From NCBI RefSeq assembly GCF_003149185.1, contig NZ_QGDO01000003.1:1-64000 (forward strand): 64,000 nt of DNA, read 5' to 3'. Within the stretch, counting starts at the first letter, position 1. The number at the start of each line of letters is the position of its first letter. Below the pieces are notes generated by a model. It saw only the letters and a list, made by a program, of their open reading frames with translations, made no database searches and was not told the DNA's origin. Position numbers and translations under genes: made by a program. Below, in pieces: positions 56,939-64,000 of the stretch. The DNA comes from Sediminitomix flava (GTDB lineage Bacteria > Bacteroidota > Bacteroidia > Cytophagales > Flammeovirgaceae).

Positions 56939-57034
56939 ATCGTTAGTTGAAATTATCTAACGATAGGTTGTTGGCAACTACCACCCGTAAAAGAGAGAAT
57001 AGTGGATAGAATTTGACTTCTTTTATCGGGTGGT
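56939..57034 (+). promoter_or_regulatory. Two hairpins and a palindromic motif between GH127 and the permease gene
   Basis: ATCGTTAG (56939-56946) pairs with CTAACGAT (56957-56964). GGTTGTTGGCAACTACC (56967-56983) is a near-palindrome. ACCACCCGTAAAAGA (56980-56994) pairs with TCTTTTATCGGGTGGT (57019-57034) with one bulge. No long T-run follows. The structure could attenuate read-through, stabilise the mRNA 3' end, or contain an operator for the permease operon. Confidence 0.5.
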
Positions 57035-57098
57035 TATGCTTCTTTTTGAGTCAGTCTTTTTCGGCTCGTATTCTTTCACATTCTAAATTTTTAGCGTT

Positions 57099-58103
57099 AT
57101 GTTTTTAGCATTAACACTTATCTTATTTGCCAGTTTTTTCCAAGGTTCATTTGGACTTGGAATGAAGCATATATCTCCAGTAAAATGGGAGGCTTGGTGG
57201 CTTATTCATGCTTTTATTGCCATGGTTGTTTTTCCTGTTGGTTGGGCTATGTTTGCGGTACCTGATTTTCTTACCATTATTTTTGCAACTGACCTTTCAG
57301 CACTTATGCTTGCAATGCTCTTCGGGTTTTTGTGGGGTATCGGAGGAATTCTTTTTGGGGTCAGTGTAGAATACACAGGAATCTCGATTACTTATGGAAT
57401 TGTAATGGGCTTGGCCGCATCAATGGGTTCTATTATTCCATTATTCCAAATTGAAGGTGCTTTCAGTGATCCTTCTTTCAAATACATTGCATTAGGTATC
57501 GTTTTACTCCTTGTAGGAGTGGTGATTACGGCAGTGGCAGGTGTAAAAAGAGATCGTTTACAAACTGATTCAAAAGAAGATTCGGCTTCTAAATCTATAA
57601 AAGTAGGCGTAATGATTGCGATTACTTCGGGAGTATTATCAGCTTTTCTTAATGTAGGCTTTTCGAATGCGGCACCCGTAGCACAAATGGCAACAAGCCA
57701 ATTTAATATTGATCCGAAAGATGCAAGTTTAGTAGCTTGGGTCGTGGTACTTTTTGGTGCATTTATCATGAATGGAGGTTTTGCACTGTACAAGCTTAGC
57801 GTTAATAATTCTTGGAGTGCATTTAAAACGGTCGGAGCTCAAAAGTCCTTTGTTTGGGCGATTGTTTCAGGACTGTTTTGGTTTGCAGCACTAGGTGTTT
57901 ATGGTCGTGGAGCAGCACTGATGGGTGATTTAGGTCCTGTAGTTGGGTGGCCAATGCTTTTAGGACTAGCCTTAATCATTAGTAATATTTGGGCATACCG
58001 ATCAGGCGAATGGAGCAATGCCAAAAGACCTTTCCAAATTTTACTTCAAGGGCTAGTGATCCTTATTGTGGCTACTTGCGTGTTGGGTTATTCAAATTAT
58101 TAA
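57099..58103 (+). CDS. RhaT-like sugar-proton symporter
   Basis: The protein has 334 residues with about ten hydrophobic helices. The pattern follows the L-rhamnose/proton symporter family (QGSFGLGMKHI, WGIGGILFGVSVEYTGISI, GIVMGLAASMGSIIPL, NAAPVAQMA). It opens a tightly packed operon; the next gene begins 5 bp later. In this setting the transported sugar is more likely 3,6-anhydrogalactose than rhamnose; no rhamnose genes are nearby. That is inference from neighbours. Confidence 0.82.
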   Translation: MFLALTLILFASFFQGSFGLGMKHISPVKWEAWWLIHAFIAMVVFPVGWAMFAVPDFLTIIFATDLSALMLAMLFGFLWGIGGILFGVSVEYTGISITYGIVMGLAASMGSIIPLFQIEGAFSDPSFKYIALGIVLLLVGVVITAVAGVKRDRLQTDSKEDSASKSIKVGVMIAITSGVLSAFLNVGFSNAAPVAQMATSQFNIDPKDASLVAWVVVLFGAFIMNGGFALYKLSVNNSWSAFKTVGAQKSFVWAIVSGLFWFAALGVYGRGAALMGDLGPVVGWPMLLGLALIISNIWAYRSGEWSNAKRPFQILLQGLVILIVATCVLGYSNY

Positions 58104-58108
58104 GGAAA

Positions 58109-59281
58109 ATGAAAGTTGTAGATATAATACCTTATGTAGTCACACAAGAGCTTGATACGCCTTTCTATTTTTCTCAATGGGAATATAGTACGCGTAAAAT
58201 CTGCTTGGTGAAGGTAATCTTGGAAGATGGTACATACGGATGGGGAGAAGGCTATGGTCCTGCCGATGTGATTCGTGCTGGAGTGAACTTCTTTAAACCC
58301 TTTGTACTTGGGAAATCAGCTTTAGAAACAGAGACCATTTGGCAAGAAATGTACAGAAGGTCTCTGGATTATGCGCGAAGTGGCTCGTTTACAGCGGCGA
58401 TAAGTGCCATTGATGTGGCTCTTTGGGATGTGAAAGGAAAGCTGTTGAACTTACCTGTATCTGTACTTCTTGGAGGTGTGAAAAACCCTGTAATTCATCC
58501 TTATGCGACAGGACTCTACTTTACAAGGACAGAAAACCTTGGGGAAGAATTACAGAAAGAAGCGCTGATGTACAAAGAACAGGGTTTCAGAGCTACAAAA
58601 ATGAAGGTCGGCTTAGGGATTGAGCAAGATTTGGAATATATCCGATTGATCAGAGATGCAATAGGTCCAGATATGAAATTGATGATCGATTCCAATCATG
58701 CTTATTCTTATAGAGAAGCTTTGGAGTTGAGTAGAAGATGTGAAGCCTACAACATCGGATGGTTTGAAGAGCCTGTTTCTCCAGAAGATTATGAAGGTTA
58801 TAGCCGTTTGAGAAAACAGTCAAGTATTCCTGTGGCAGGGGGAGAGTGTGAGTATTTAAAACATGGCTTCAAACGTCTTTTTGAAAACGAATGTGTAGAT
58901 ATCGCTCAGCCAGATATTTGTGCAATGGGCGGACTTACGGAAGCGAAAAGAGTGGCTGTATTGGCACAGGCCTATCATAAAGATATTGTACCGCACTCAT
59001 GGGGTACATGGATAGCAATCAGTGCGGCAGTTCATTTTGTAGGAAATCTTGATAGCAATCCTGGACGAATGTACGGAGAAGTGCCAATGATAGAACTTGA
59101 CCGAACTGAAAATCCGCTACGTGATAAGTTAACGAGCAGTAAGATTGAACTCATAGAAGGCGAAATTAAAGTACCTACCGCTCCTGGGCTTGGAGTAGAT
59201 GTAAACCTTGAAATCCTAGAAGAATATGCAGACAACAGCACAAACAACAAATCAGGATCAAAGCTTGAAGTTTGGTCATAA
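58109..59281 (+). CDS. dauB: Enolase-superfamily enzyme, probable 3,6-anhydrogalactonate cycloisomerase
   Basis: From the ATG at 58109 the protein has 390 residues; an upstream frame start at 57989 would overlap the permease. The mandelate racemase/muconate cycloisomerase fold is clear. Visible active-site residues: base Lys164/Lys166 (TKMKVG), metal ligands Asp194 (MIDSNH), Glu220 (WFEEPV), Glu246 (GGECEY), and His296 (VPHSWGT). Anhydrogalactonate cycloisomerases of agar and carrageenan users belong to this superfamily and yield 2-keto-3-deoxygalactonate. The adjacent dehydrogenase, kinase and aldolase genes support that role. A galactonate-type dehydratase is the alternative. It overlaps the next gene by 56 bp. 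Confidence 0.75.
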   Translation: MKVVDIIPYVVTQELDTPFYFSQWEYSTRKICLVKVILEDGTYGWGEGYGPADVIRAGVNFFKPFVLGKSALETETIWQEMYRRSLDYARSGSFTAAISAIDVALWDVKGKLLNLPVSVLLGGVKNPVIHPYATGLYFTRTENLGEELQKEALMYKEQGFRATKMKVGLGIEQDLEYIRLIRDAIGPDMKLMIDSNHAYSYREALELSRRCEAYNIGWFEEPVSPEDYEGYSRLRKQSSIPVAGGECEYLKHGFKRLFENECVDIAQPDICAMGGLTEAKRVAVLAQAYHKDIVPHSWGTWIAISAAVHFVGNLDSNPGRMYGEVPMIELDRTENPLRDKLTSSKIELIEGEIKVPTAPGLGVDVNLEILEEYADNSTNNKSGSKLEVWS

Positions 59282-60698
59282 GAATTTATATATAGGTGGT
59301 GACTTAGTTCCAGCATCAGACAACGGAAGTTTTGATGTGATCTGTCCTGCCGATGAAACCGTAGTAGGGAGTATCAGTTGGGCTACAAAAGCCGATACAC
59401 TCAATGCATTGGATGCCGCAGAAGTTGGTTTTCAATATTGGTCTTCACTTTCTCTTTCAGAACGATTGGAGTGGATTTCAAAATTAAGAATCAAACTGCT
59501 CGAAAATGCAACTTTACTTCGAGAGAGTATCATGTATGAGATGGGTAAAACTTGGGAAGGAACAGAAGAAGACTTGACCAGTATTACCAACTCACTTCAG
59601 TTTTATGCGGAAGCCATACAAGATATTCACCCGATTGATATTCCAGACAAAGAAGGAAGTCATAAGCATACGATTGTTCAACAGCCAGTAGGAGTTGTTG
59701 TGGCATTTTTAGCCTATAATTTTCCCTTGTTGAACTTAGGTTTTAAACTAGGCCCTGCTTTAGCTGCAGGTTGTAGTATCATTTTGAAACCTTCAGAATT
59801 TTCTCCCTTATCCGCTTATATCATTGGTGAGATTTGTGAGCAAATTAATTTTCCGAAAGGCGTCATCAATATCATTTGTGGAGATGTTGAAAATGTAGGG
59901 ATTCCTCTTTGTGAGAGTAAAATCACGAAGCTAGTCACGATGATTGGTTCTACGGAAACAGCTCAAAAACTAATTGCACAAAGTAGCAAAACATCGATCA
60001 AACGATACAGCATGGAGTGTGGAGGCAATGCTCCTTTTGTAGTCTTTGATGATGCCGATATTCCGAAAGCAGTAGCAGATGGAAGTGCCTTAAAGTTTGG
60101 AAATACTGGTCAAATCTGTGTTTCACCTAATCGATATTTTATTCACGAAGAAGTCATTGAAGATTTTACAAGTCAGTTTGTTGCAAAGGCAAAAGCGGTT
60201 AAGATTGGCTTTGGAAAAGAAAATGCTCCGACAATGGGGCCAATGACCAATCGTCAGTCAGTGGAGAAAGTAAAATCTATTGTAGATCAGGCAATTGCTG
60301 AAGGTGGAGAATTGTTGTACGGAGGTTCTCCAATAGAAGGTGCAGGTTATTATTTTGAACCGACTGTCATTGTACTTAAAAATCCAGCTGCTGCGGTACT
60401 TCAGAGAGAGGTTTTTGGGCCAATTGCGATTATTGTTCCGTTCAAATCTGAAGAAGAAGTGATTGCGTATGCCAACAGTACCGATGCAGGTTTGGCTTCT
60501 TATGTTTATGCTCAAGATGAAGAAAAGCTTCAACGTTTGATGGAAGCCTTCGAGTTTGGTGAAGTACATTTGAATGGTTTCAAATTCGATATCTATTTAC
60601 CGCATGGAGGTGTGAAAAATAGTGGTATCAGTGTTGACTGTTCGGTGTATGCCTTGGATGATTACTTGATTAAGAAAAGAGTAACTCAACAACTTTAG
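59226..60698 (+). CDS. dauA: Aldehyde dehydrogenase, probable 3,6-anhydrogalactose dehydrogenase
   Basis: The protein has 490 residues of the NAD(P)-dependent aldehyde dehydrogenase superfamily. The general base Glu264 (SMECGGNAP) and the nucleophile Cys298 (NTGQICVSPNRYF) are present, with the FLAYNFPL and LKPSEFSP cofactor motifs. It is expected to oxidise the anhydrosugar aldehyde to the aldonate used by the preceding cycloisomerase. Succinate-semialdehyde-type dehydrogenases are close relatives, so specificity rests on operon context. The start overlaps the upstream gene by 56 bp, suggesting coupled translation; the kinase gene starts 4 bp after the stop. Confidence 0.78.
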   Translation: MQTTAQTTNQDQSLKFGHKNLYIGGDLVPASDNGSFDVICPADETVVGSISWATKADTLNALDAAEVGFQYWSSLSLSERLEWISKLRIKLLENATLLRESIMYEMGKTWEGTEEDLTSITNSLQFYAEAIQDIHPIDIPDKEGSHKHTIVQQPVGVVVAFLAYNFPLLNLGFKLGPALAAGCSIILKPSEFSPLSAYIIGEICEQINFPKGVINIICGDVENVGIPLCESKITKLVTMIGSTETAQKLIAQSSKTSIKRYSMECGGNAPFVVFDDADIPKAVADGSALKFGNTGQICVSPNRYFIHEEVIEDFTSQFVAKAKAVKIGFGKENAPTMGPMTNRQSVEKVKSIVDQAIAEGGELLYGGSPIEGAGYYFEPTVIVLKNPAAAVLQREVFGPIAIIVPFKSEEEVIAYANSTDAGLASYVYAQDEEKLQRLMEAFEFGEVHLNGFKFDIYLPHGGVKNSGISVDCSVYALDDYLIKKRVTQQL

Positions 60699-60702
60699 TC
60701 TT

Positions 60703-61650
60703 ATGAAAAGTCTTCCTAAACAATTTATCAGTTGTGATTGGGGAACTTCCAATTTTAGATTACGCCTAGTAGATACGGAGTCGTTGGAAGTCCTTCAAGA
60801 ACACAGTACCGATAAAGGAGTAAAAAAGGTCTATCAAGATTTTGTAGAAAGTGAGACAAATTTAAGTCAGAAAGCCTATTTCGGTAAGTATTTAGCTGAG
60901 CAATTGAAGTTTGTAGAACACGCAGAGGTAAATACGGTCATTGCATCTGGAATGCTCAGTTCATCTATCGGTATGCAAGAACTGGAATATGCCAAAATGC
61001 CGATGTCTGCTGAAGGAAGAAGCTTGAATAGCAGCTTTGAGCAACTAGATGAAAAGTATGAATTGCTCTTGATTTCGGGTACAAAAACGGAAGAAAGTGT
61101 GATGAGAGGGGAAGAAATTCAGGCTTTGGGTTTAGCAGAACGACTAAAGTCTTCTGAAGGAGTACTTCTTTTACCCGGAACACATAGTAAGCATATTCAT
61201 TATGCAGGTGGGGTATTCAAAGACTTCAAGACGTTCATGACAGGAGAGTTGTTCGAGATTATTTCAAATCAAAGTATTCTTAATGGCTCAATTCAGAAAT
61301 CAGCATTTTCAGAAACTTATGCTCAGTGTTTTTTGGATGGAGTACAACGAGGTGCAGAAGGAGAACTAACAGAAGCTCTATTTAGCATAAGGGCTTCAAG
61401 TTTATTTGGGAATAGAAGTAAGGAATCGAATTTCTACTTTCTAAGTGGCTTACTGATAGGGAGTGAATTAGGGTATTTGAAAAGAAGTGAGTTGGATGTG
61501 CATATAGCCGCATCGGGTGTACTCTCACAACTTTATCAGAAAGCATTAGCATCACTAAAACCTACTCAGAAGTTATACTTTTATGATGAAGAGGTTTTGG
61601 AGAAAGCATTATTAGCAGGACAGAAAAAAATCTTATCAACATATGTCTAA
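60703..61650 (+). CDS. dgoK: 2-keto-3-deoxygalactonate kinase
   Basis: The protein has 315 residues of the DgoK family. The N-terminal nucleotide-binding signature is visible (SCDWGTSNFRLRLVD), with VIASGMLSSSIGMQE, LLPGTHSKHI and FMTGELFEI characteristic of the family. It phosphorylates 2-keto-3-deoxygalactonate using ATP in the cytoplasm. It overlaps the aldolase gene by 8 bp. In carrageenan users the corresponding gene is called dauC. Confidence 0.88.
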   Translation: MKSLPKQFISCDWGTSNFRLRLVDTESLEVLQEHSTDKGVKKVYQDFVESETNLSQKAYFGKYLAEQLKFVEHAEVNTVIASGMLSSSIGMQELEYAKMPMSAEGRSLNSSFEQLDEKYELLLISGTKTEESVMRGEEIQALGLAERLKSSEGVLLLPGTHSKHIHYAGGVFKDFKTFMTGELFEIISNQSILNGSIQKSAFSETYAQCFLDGVQRGAEGELTEALFSIRASSLFGNRSKESNFYFLSGLLIGSELGYLKRSELDVHIAASGVLSQLYQKALASLKPTQKLYFYDEEVLEKALLAGQKKILSTYV

Positions 61651-62287
61651 TCAAGGATTTTCATGGGAATTGTTTGAGCAAACACCTGTGGTTGGAATTA
61701 TCAGAGGGTTGAGTTTAGCACAGATCAGAAAAATACTACCCCTTTATCAAGAATCAGGTTTTTTTACCGTAGAAATCACGATGAATACGGAAGGGGCAGC
61801 TGAACTTATAGCTACTTTGAGACAAGAATTTCCGAGCTTAAATATAGGAGCGGGTACAGTTTGCACGCTTGATGATTTACAGCTTGCTTTGGCTGCTGGT
61901 GCGCAGTTTATAGTGACTCCGATTATTGCAGAAGAATTGTTTACTCCTTGTAAAGAATTGAATATCCCGATTTTTCCAGGAGCATTTAGTCCAACCGAAA
62001 TTTATAAAGCATGGCAATTGGGCGCTTCTGCAGTGAAAGTTTTTCCATCGACAGCACTTGGAGTAGGTTATATCAAAGATGTATTGGCGCCTTTAGATCA
62101 GATTAAACTTTTGCCTACAGGCGGTGTGACAAAAGAAAATATCTCGGAGTTTTTGGAAGTAGGAGCTTTGGGAGTTGGTATGGGAGGTTCTCTCTTTAAA
62201 AAGGATTTATTAGATGATTTAGAGGGATTAGAAGAGCATTTTATAAGTATAAAGAAACAGTTGAAGAGAGGTTTATTAGTTGGTTAA
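61643..62287 (+). CDS. 2-keto-3-deoxy-6-phosphogalactonate aldolase
   Basis: The protein has 214 residues of the KDPG/KDPGal class I aldolase family. Glu44 (TVEITMNTEGA) and the Schiff-base Lys132 (ASAVKVFPST) are in the expected positions, with GAGTVCTLDDL and LPTGGVTKENI also conserved. It splits the phosphorylated keto-deoxy acid into pyruvate and glyceraldehyde-3-phosphate, the last step of the pathway encoded here. It may also accept the gluconate epimer. Corresponds to dgoA/dauD by context. Confidence 0.88.
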   Translation: MSNQGFSWELFEQTPVVGIIRGLSLAQIRKILPLYQESGFFTVEITMNTEGAAELIATLRQEFPSLNIGAGTVCTLDDLQLALAAGAQFIVTPIIAEELFTPCKELNIPIFPGAFSPTEIYKAWQLGASAVKVFPSTALGVGYIKDVLAPLDQIKLLPTGGVTKENISEFLEVGALGVGMGGSLFKKDLLDDLEGLEEHFISIKKQLKRGLLVG

Positions 62288-62312
62288 CAGGATTAGAAAT
62301 ACAGATGTATGA

Positions 62313-62346
62313 AAAGCTACCTTAGGTTTAGGGTAGTTTTTTTATT
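62313..62346 (+). terminator. Intrinsic terminator of the anhydrosugar operon
   Basis: AAAGCTACCTTA and TAGGGTAGTTT pair around a short GGTT loop, followed by a run of T (62337-62343), about 26 bp after the aldolase stop codon. Confidence 0.75.
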
Positions 62347-62468
62347 TGGTAAATGTGGGTACTGAAAAAGGTATCTAGTCGCTAGAATTTGGTATGATGT
62401 ATTTGAAAAGTGATATATTTACCCAAAGAAACTACGATATCGACTAACAGCATATTTTTCATCATACA

Positions 62469-64000
62469 ATGACATCACTAGAGCGAATGATCAGACACAT
62501 CACTTTTTCTATCGTATTATTTTTTGGCTTGATACTGAATGTTGAAGCTCAAAAACAAGAGACAGAAATTGATATTTCAAAGCATTTGACATCAGAACAT
62601 GGCTTGTCTCATTTTGGCATCACGTCTTTGTTAGAGGATCATTTGGGGCTTGTTTGGGCAGGGACTTTTAAGGGGCTGAATCTCTATGATGGCTATGAAT
62701 TTAAGACATTCTATACTTCTACCGATAGTGGATTAGTGAGCAATCGTATTCAATCCTTGTATCAAGATGAAAATCAGAATATCATTATTGGTACAGAACA
62801 GGGTGTGTCTTTGTACAATTATGAAAAGCAGTCTTTTAAAGTTATTTATTCTCCCCATGATCAATCAAATGCTCATCAAGGTCCATTTGTAAATGAGATT
62901 CTAGAAACAGAGAAGTTTATTATTTGTAATACCAACTTGAATGGGCTTTTTCTTTTTAAGAAAGAGGACTATACTTTTTATAAAAAGATTTTGCCTCCTT
63001 TCAATTCAAGTACTAGTTTTCAGTCATTTCGAGCTTCAAAACTCGATGAAAATCATGTCTTGCTCGCGAGCAATTTAGGTTTGTTTTCACTCCAACTTGA
63101 TACAGAGAAATTTGAAAGGGTTTTACCCACAGCGTTAGATTATTGTTTAGATGTTGCCTATGATGGCCAACAATTTATTTATGCCTTAGGCTTTGAATCT
63201 TTGAAGGTTTTCCGTGTTCATACAAACGAGGACGGACTTACTTTTTCTTTTGTACAAGAAGCATTGATGGGAGAATTTTTCTCAAAACTCCAAATTTCTG
63301 AAGAGGGTAATTTATGGCTACTGAAGAATAACAATGTACTTGCTGAAGTTCAATGTACTGATTCGCTCATAAACATTGATGAGGAGTTCATAAAATACAC
63401 TTTTTCGAATGAGTTTACACGACTCAGTGATATCGTCTTGGATAAAGAAGGTGGTTGGGTAGGTAGCTACAACCAAGGGTTATTTAAATTTAGATCTAAA
63501 AAAAGACCTTTTCTCAACTCAGATTTAAAATCTAAAGGAATCAATGAATCGAGTCAGGTACTAAGTTTACTGACGCTCGATAAGGAAAGTATATTGGTGA
63601 CACTCAATGCCAATGACCTCAAGGTTTTTAATACGGTCACAAAGCAGATTCAAGAGATTAAATCTCCTGCTATCAATAATCAGAATATTTCAAAAGTACT
63701 AAAAGATTCCAATGGAGATATTTGGGGCGGAAGTAGACGATTAGGGATTTTTAGAAAGAAGTCTATCGGTAAAGAGTGGGTGCAAATTAGGTCTGAAAAG
63801 TATCCTTTTTTGGAAAGAGAGGCCGTTCGCTATTTTGCTGAAGATCGTGCTGGAAATATCTGGGTGGCAGGTTTAAATGCCTTGTATCGTTTTCAGTTAG
63901 ACCAAAATCGAAATATTTCATCTGTTGAAATTATAGATAAATTAGGTGAAGAACCTTATACGAATAGTTTAGTCGTTCAAGTGATTTACCCCGATCCATT
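62469..64000 (+). CDS. Two-component-propeller sensor (HTCS/SusR-like), partial, 3' end outside window
   Basis: An ATG at 62469 opens a frame that stays open to the last base (510 residues visible). The signal peptide ends near LNVEAQ. The visible part carries repeats typical of two-component regulator propeller domains (ITSLLEDHLGLVWAGTFKGL, NLYDGYEFKTFY, SLYQDENQNIIIGTEQGVSL, VLKDSNGDIWGGSRR, FAEDRAGNIWVAGLNALYRF). Full-length relatives are hybrid two-component systems that bind glycan fragments in the periplasm and end in kinase, receiver and AraC-type domains, or shorter SusR-like forms. Location beside the anhydrosugar genes suggests it senses a red-algal galactan oligosaccharide. Confidence 0.85.
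   Translation, partial: MTSLERMIRHITFSIVLFFGLILNVEAQKQETEIDISKHLTSEHGLSHFGITSLLEDHLGLVWAGTFKGLNLYDGYEFKTFYTSTDSGLVSNRIQSLYQDENQNIIIGTEQGVSLYNYEKQSFKVIYSPHDQSNAHQGPFVNEILETEKFIICNTNLNGLFLFKKEDYTFYKKILPPFNSSTSFQSFRASKLDENHVLLASNLGLFSLQLDTEKFERVLPTALDYCLDVAYDGQQFIYALGFESLKVFRVHTNEDGLTFSFVQEALMGEFFSKLQISEEGNLWLLKNNNVLAEVQCTDSLINIDEEFIKYTFSNEFTRLSDIVLDKEGGWVGSYNQGLFKFRSKKRPFLNSDLKSKGINESSQVLSLLTLDKESILVTLNANDLKVFNTVTKQIQEIKSPAINNQNISKVLKDSNGDIWGGSRRLGIFRKKSIGKEWVQIRSEKYPFLEREAVRYFAEDRAGNIWVAGLNALYRFQLDQNRNISSVEIIDKLGEEPYTNSLVVQVIYPDP

Noticed and set aside
57989-58108. Longer cycloisomerase start at 57989
   Set aside because: It would overlap 115 bp of the permease gene; the ATG at 58109 directly after the permease stop gives the normal enzyme N-terminus.
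1-64000. tRNA, rRNA, riboswitch and phage genes
   Set aside because: No cloverleaf, ribosomal segment, known aptamer or phage structural or integrase gene was recognised on reading; covariance searches could not be run.

Overview
The window is chromosomal DNA of a marine member of the Bacteroidota, most likely Cytophagales (Flammeovirga-like); the genus cannot be fixed from sequence alone. Evidence: AT-rich DNA, T9SS type A and type B C-terminal sorting domains, many lipoproteins, TAnnTTTG-type -7 promoter elements, SusR/HTCS-type and AraC regulators, a Xus-like TonB uptake locus and an algal-galactan sugar locus. No rRNA, tRNA, CRISPR array or complete insertion sequence was seen.

Region 1 (1-13.4 kb): the 3' part of a giant T9SS-exported repeat protein with near-identical 918-bp tandem units, a DUF4382 lipoprotein, a second T9SS cargo protein, a subtilisin-like lipoprotein protease, and a stand-alone IS30-type helix-turn-helix protein lacking the DDE transposase domain.

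Region 2 (13.8-33.3 kb): an accessory block of exported enzymes of poorly known function, interleaved with AraC-family regulators that are mostly divergent from the genes they flank. A minus-strand series (alkylsulfatase-like metallo-beta-lactamase protein, OprB porin, epoxide-hydrolase-like and HSL-like alpha/beta hydrolases) is followed by two DUF1254/DUF1214 gene pairs, a SIMPL-domain gene with a decayed second copy, and a DUF3604 (PHP-like) metalloenzyme. Four AraC genes lie here and a fifth at 45.2 kb; by sequence they form two paralogous pairs plus one singleton. Two families of candidate operators were found by eye and also occur at other loci in the window.

Region 3 (33.4-41.3 kb): a siderophore/iron uptake locus resembling xusABC (TonB receptor, DUF4374 lipoprotein, PepSY membrane protein), with an extra lipoprotein gene, and beside it a barrel protein, a ferric-reductase-like membrane protein and a TorF-like barrel. 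The receptor gene appears frameshifted inside its signal-peptide coding region.

Region 4 (42-53.2 kb): a secreted GH3 glycosidase, an AraC regulator, a Phenol_MetA-like outer-membrane protein, and a three-gene type I-like export operon (ABC, HlyD, TolC) whose ABC protein has lost most ATP-hydrolysis motifs, followed by two small genes.

Region 5 (53.7-64 kb): a LysR regulator, then a GH127 enzyme, RhaT-like permease, enolase-superfamily cycloisomerase, aldehyde dehydrogenase, KDGal kinase and KDPGal aldolase. Together these match the 3,6-anhydrogalactose pathway of carrageenan/agar users: release of anhydrosugar, import, oxidation, ring opening to 2-keto-3-deoxygalactonate, phosphorylation, and cleavage to pyruvate and glyceraldehyde-3-phosphate. 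A two-component-propeller sensor (HTCS type) starts downstream and runs off the end of the window.
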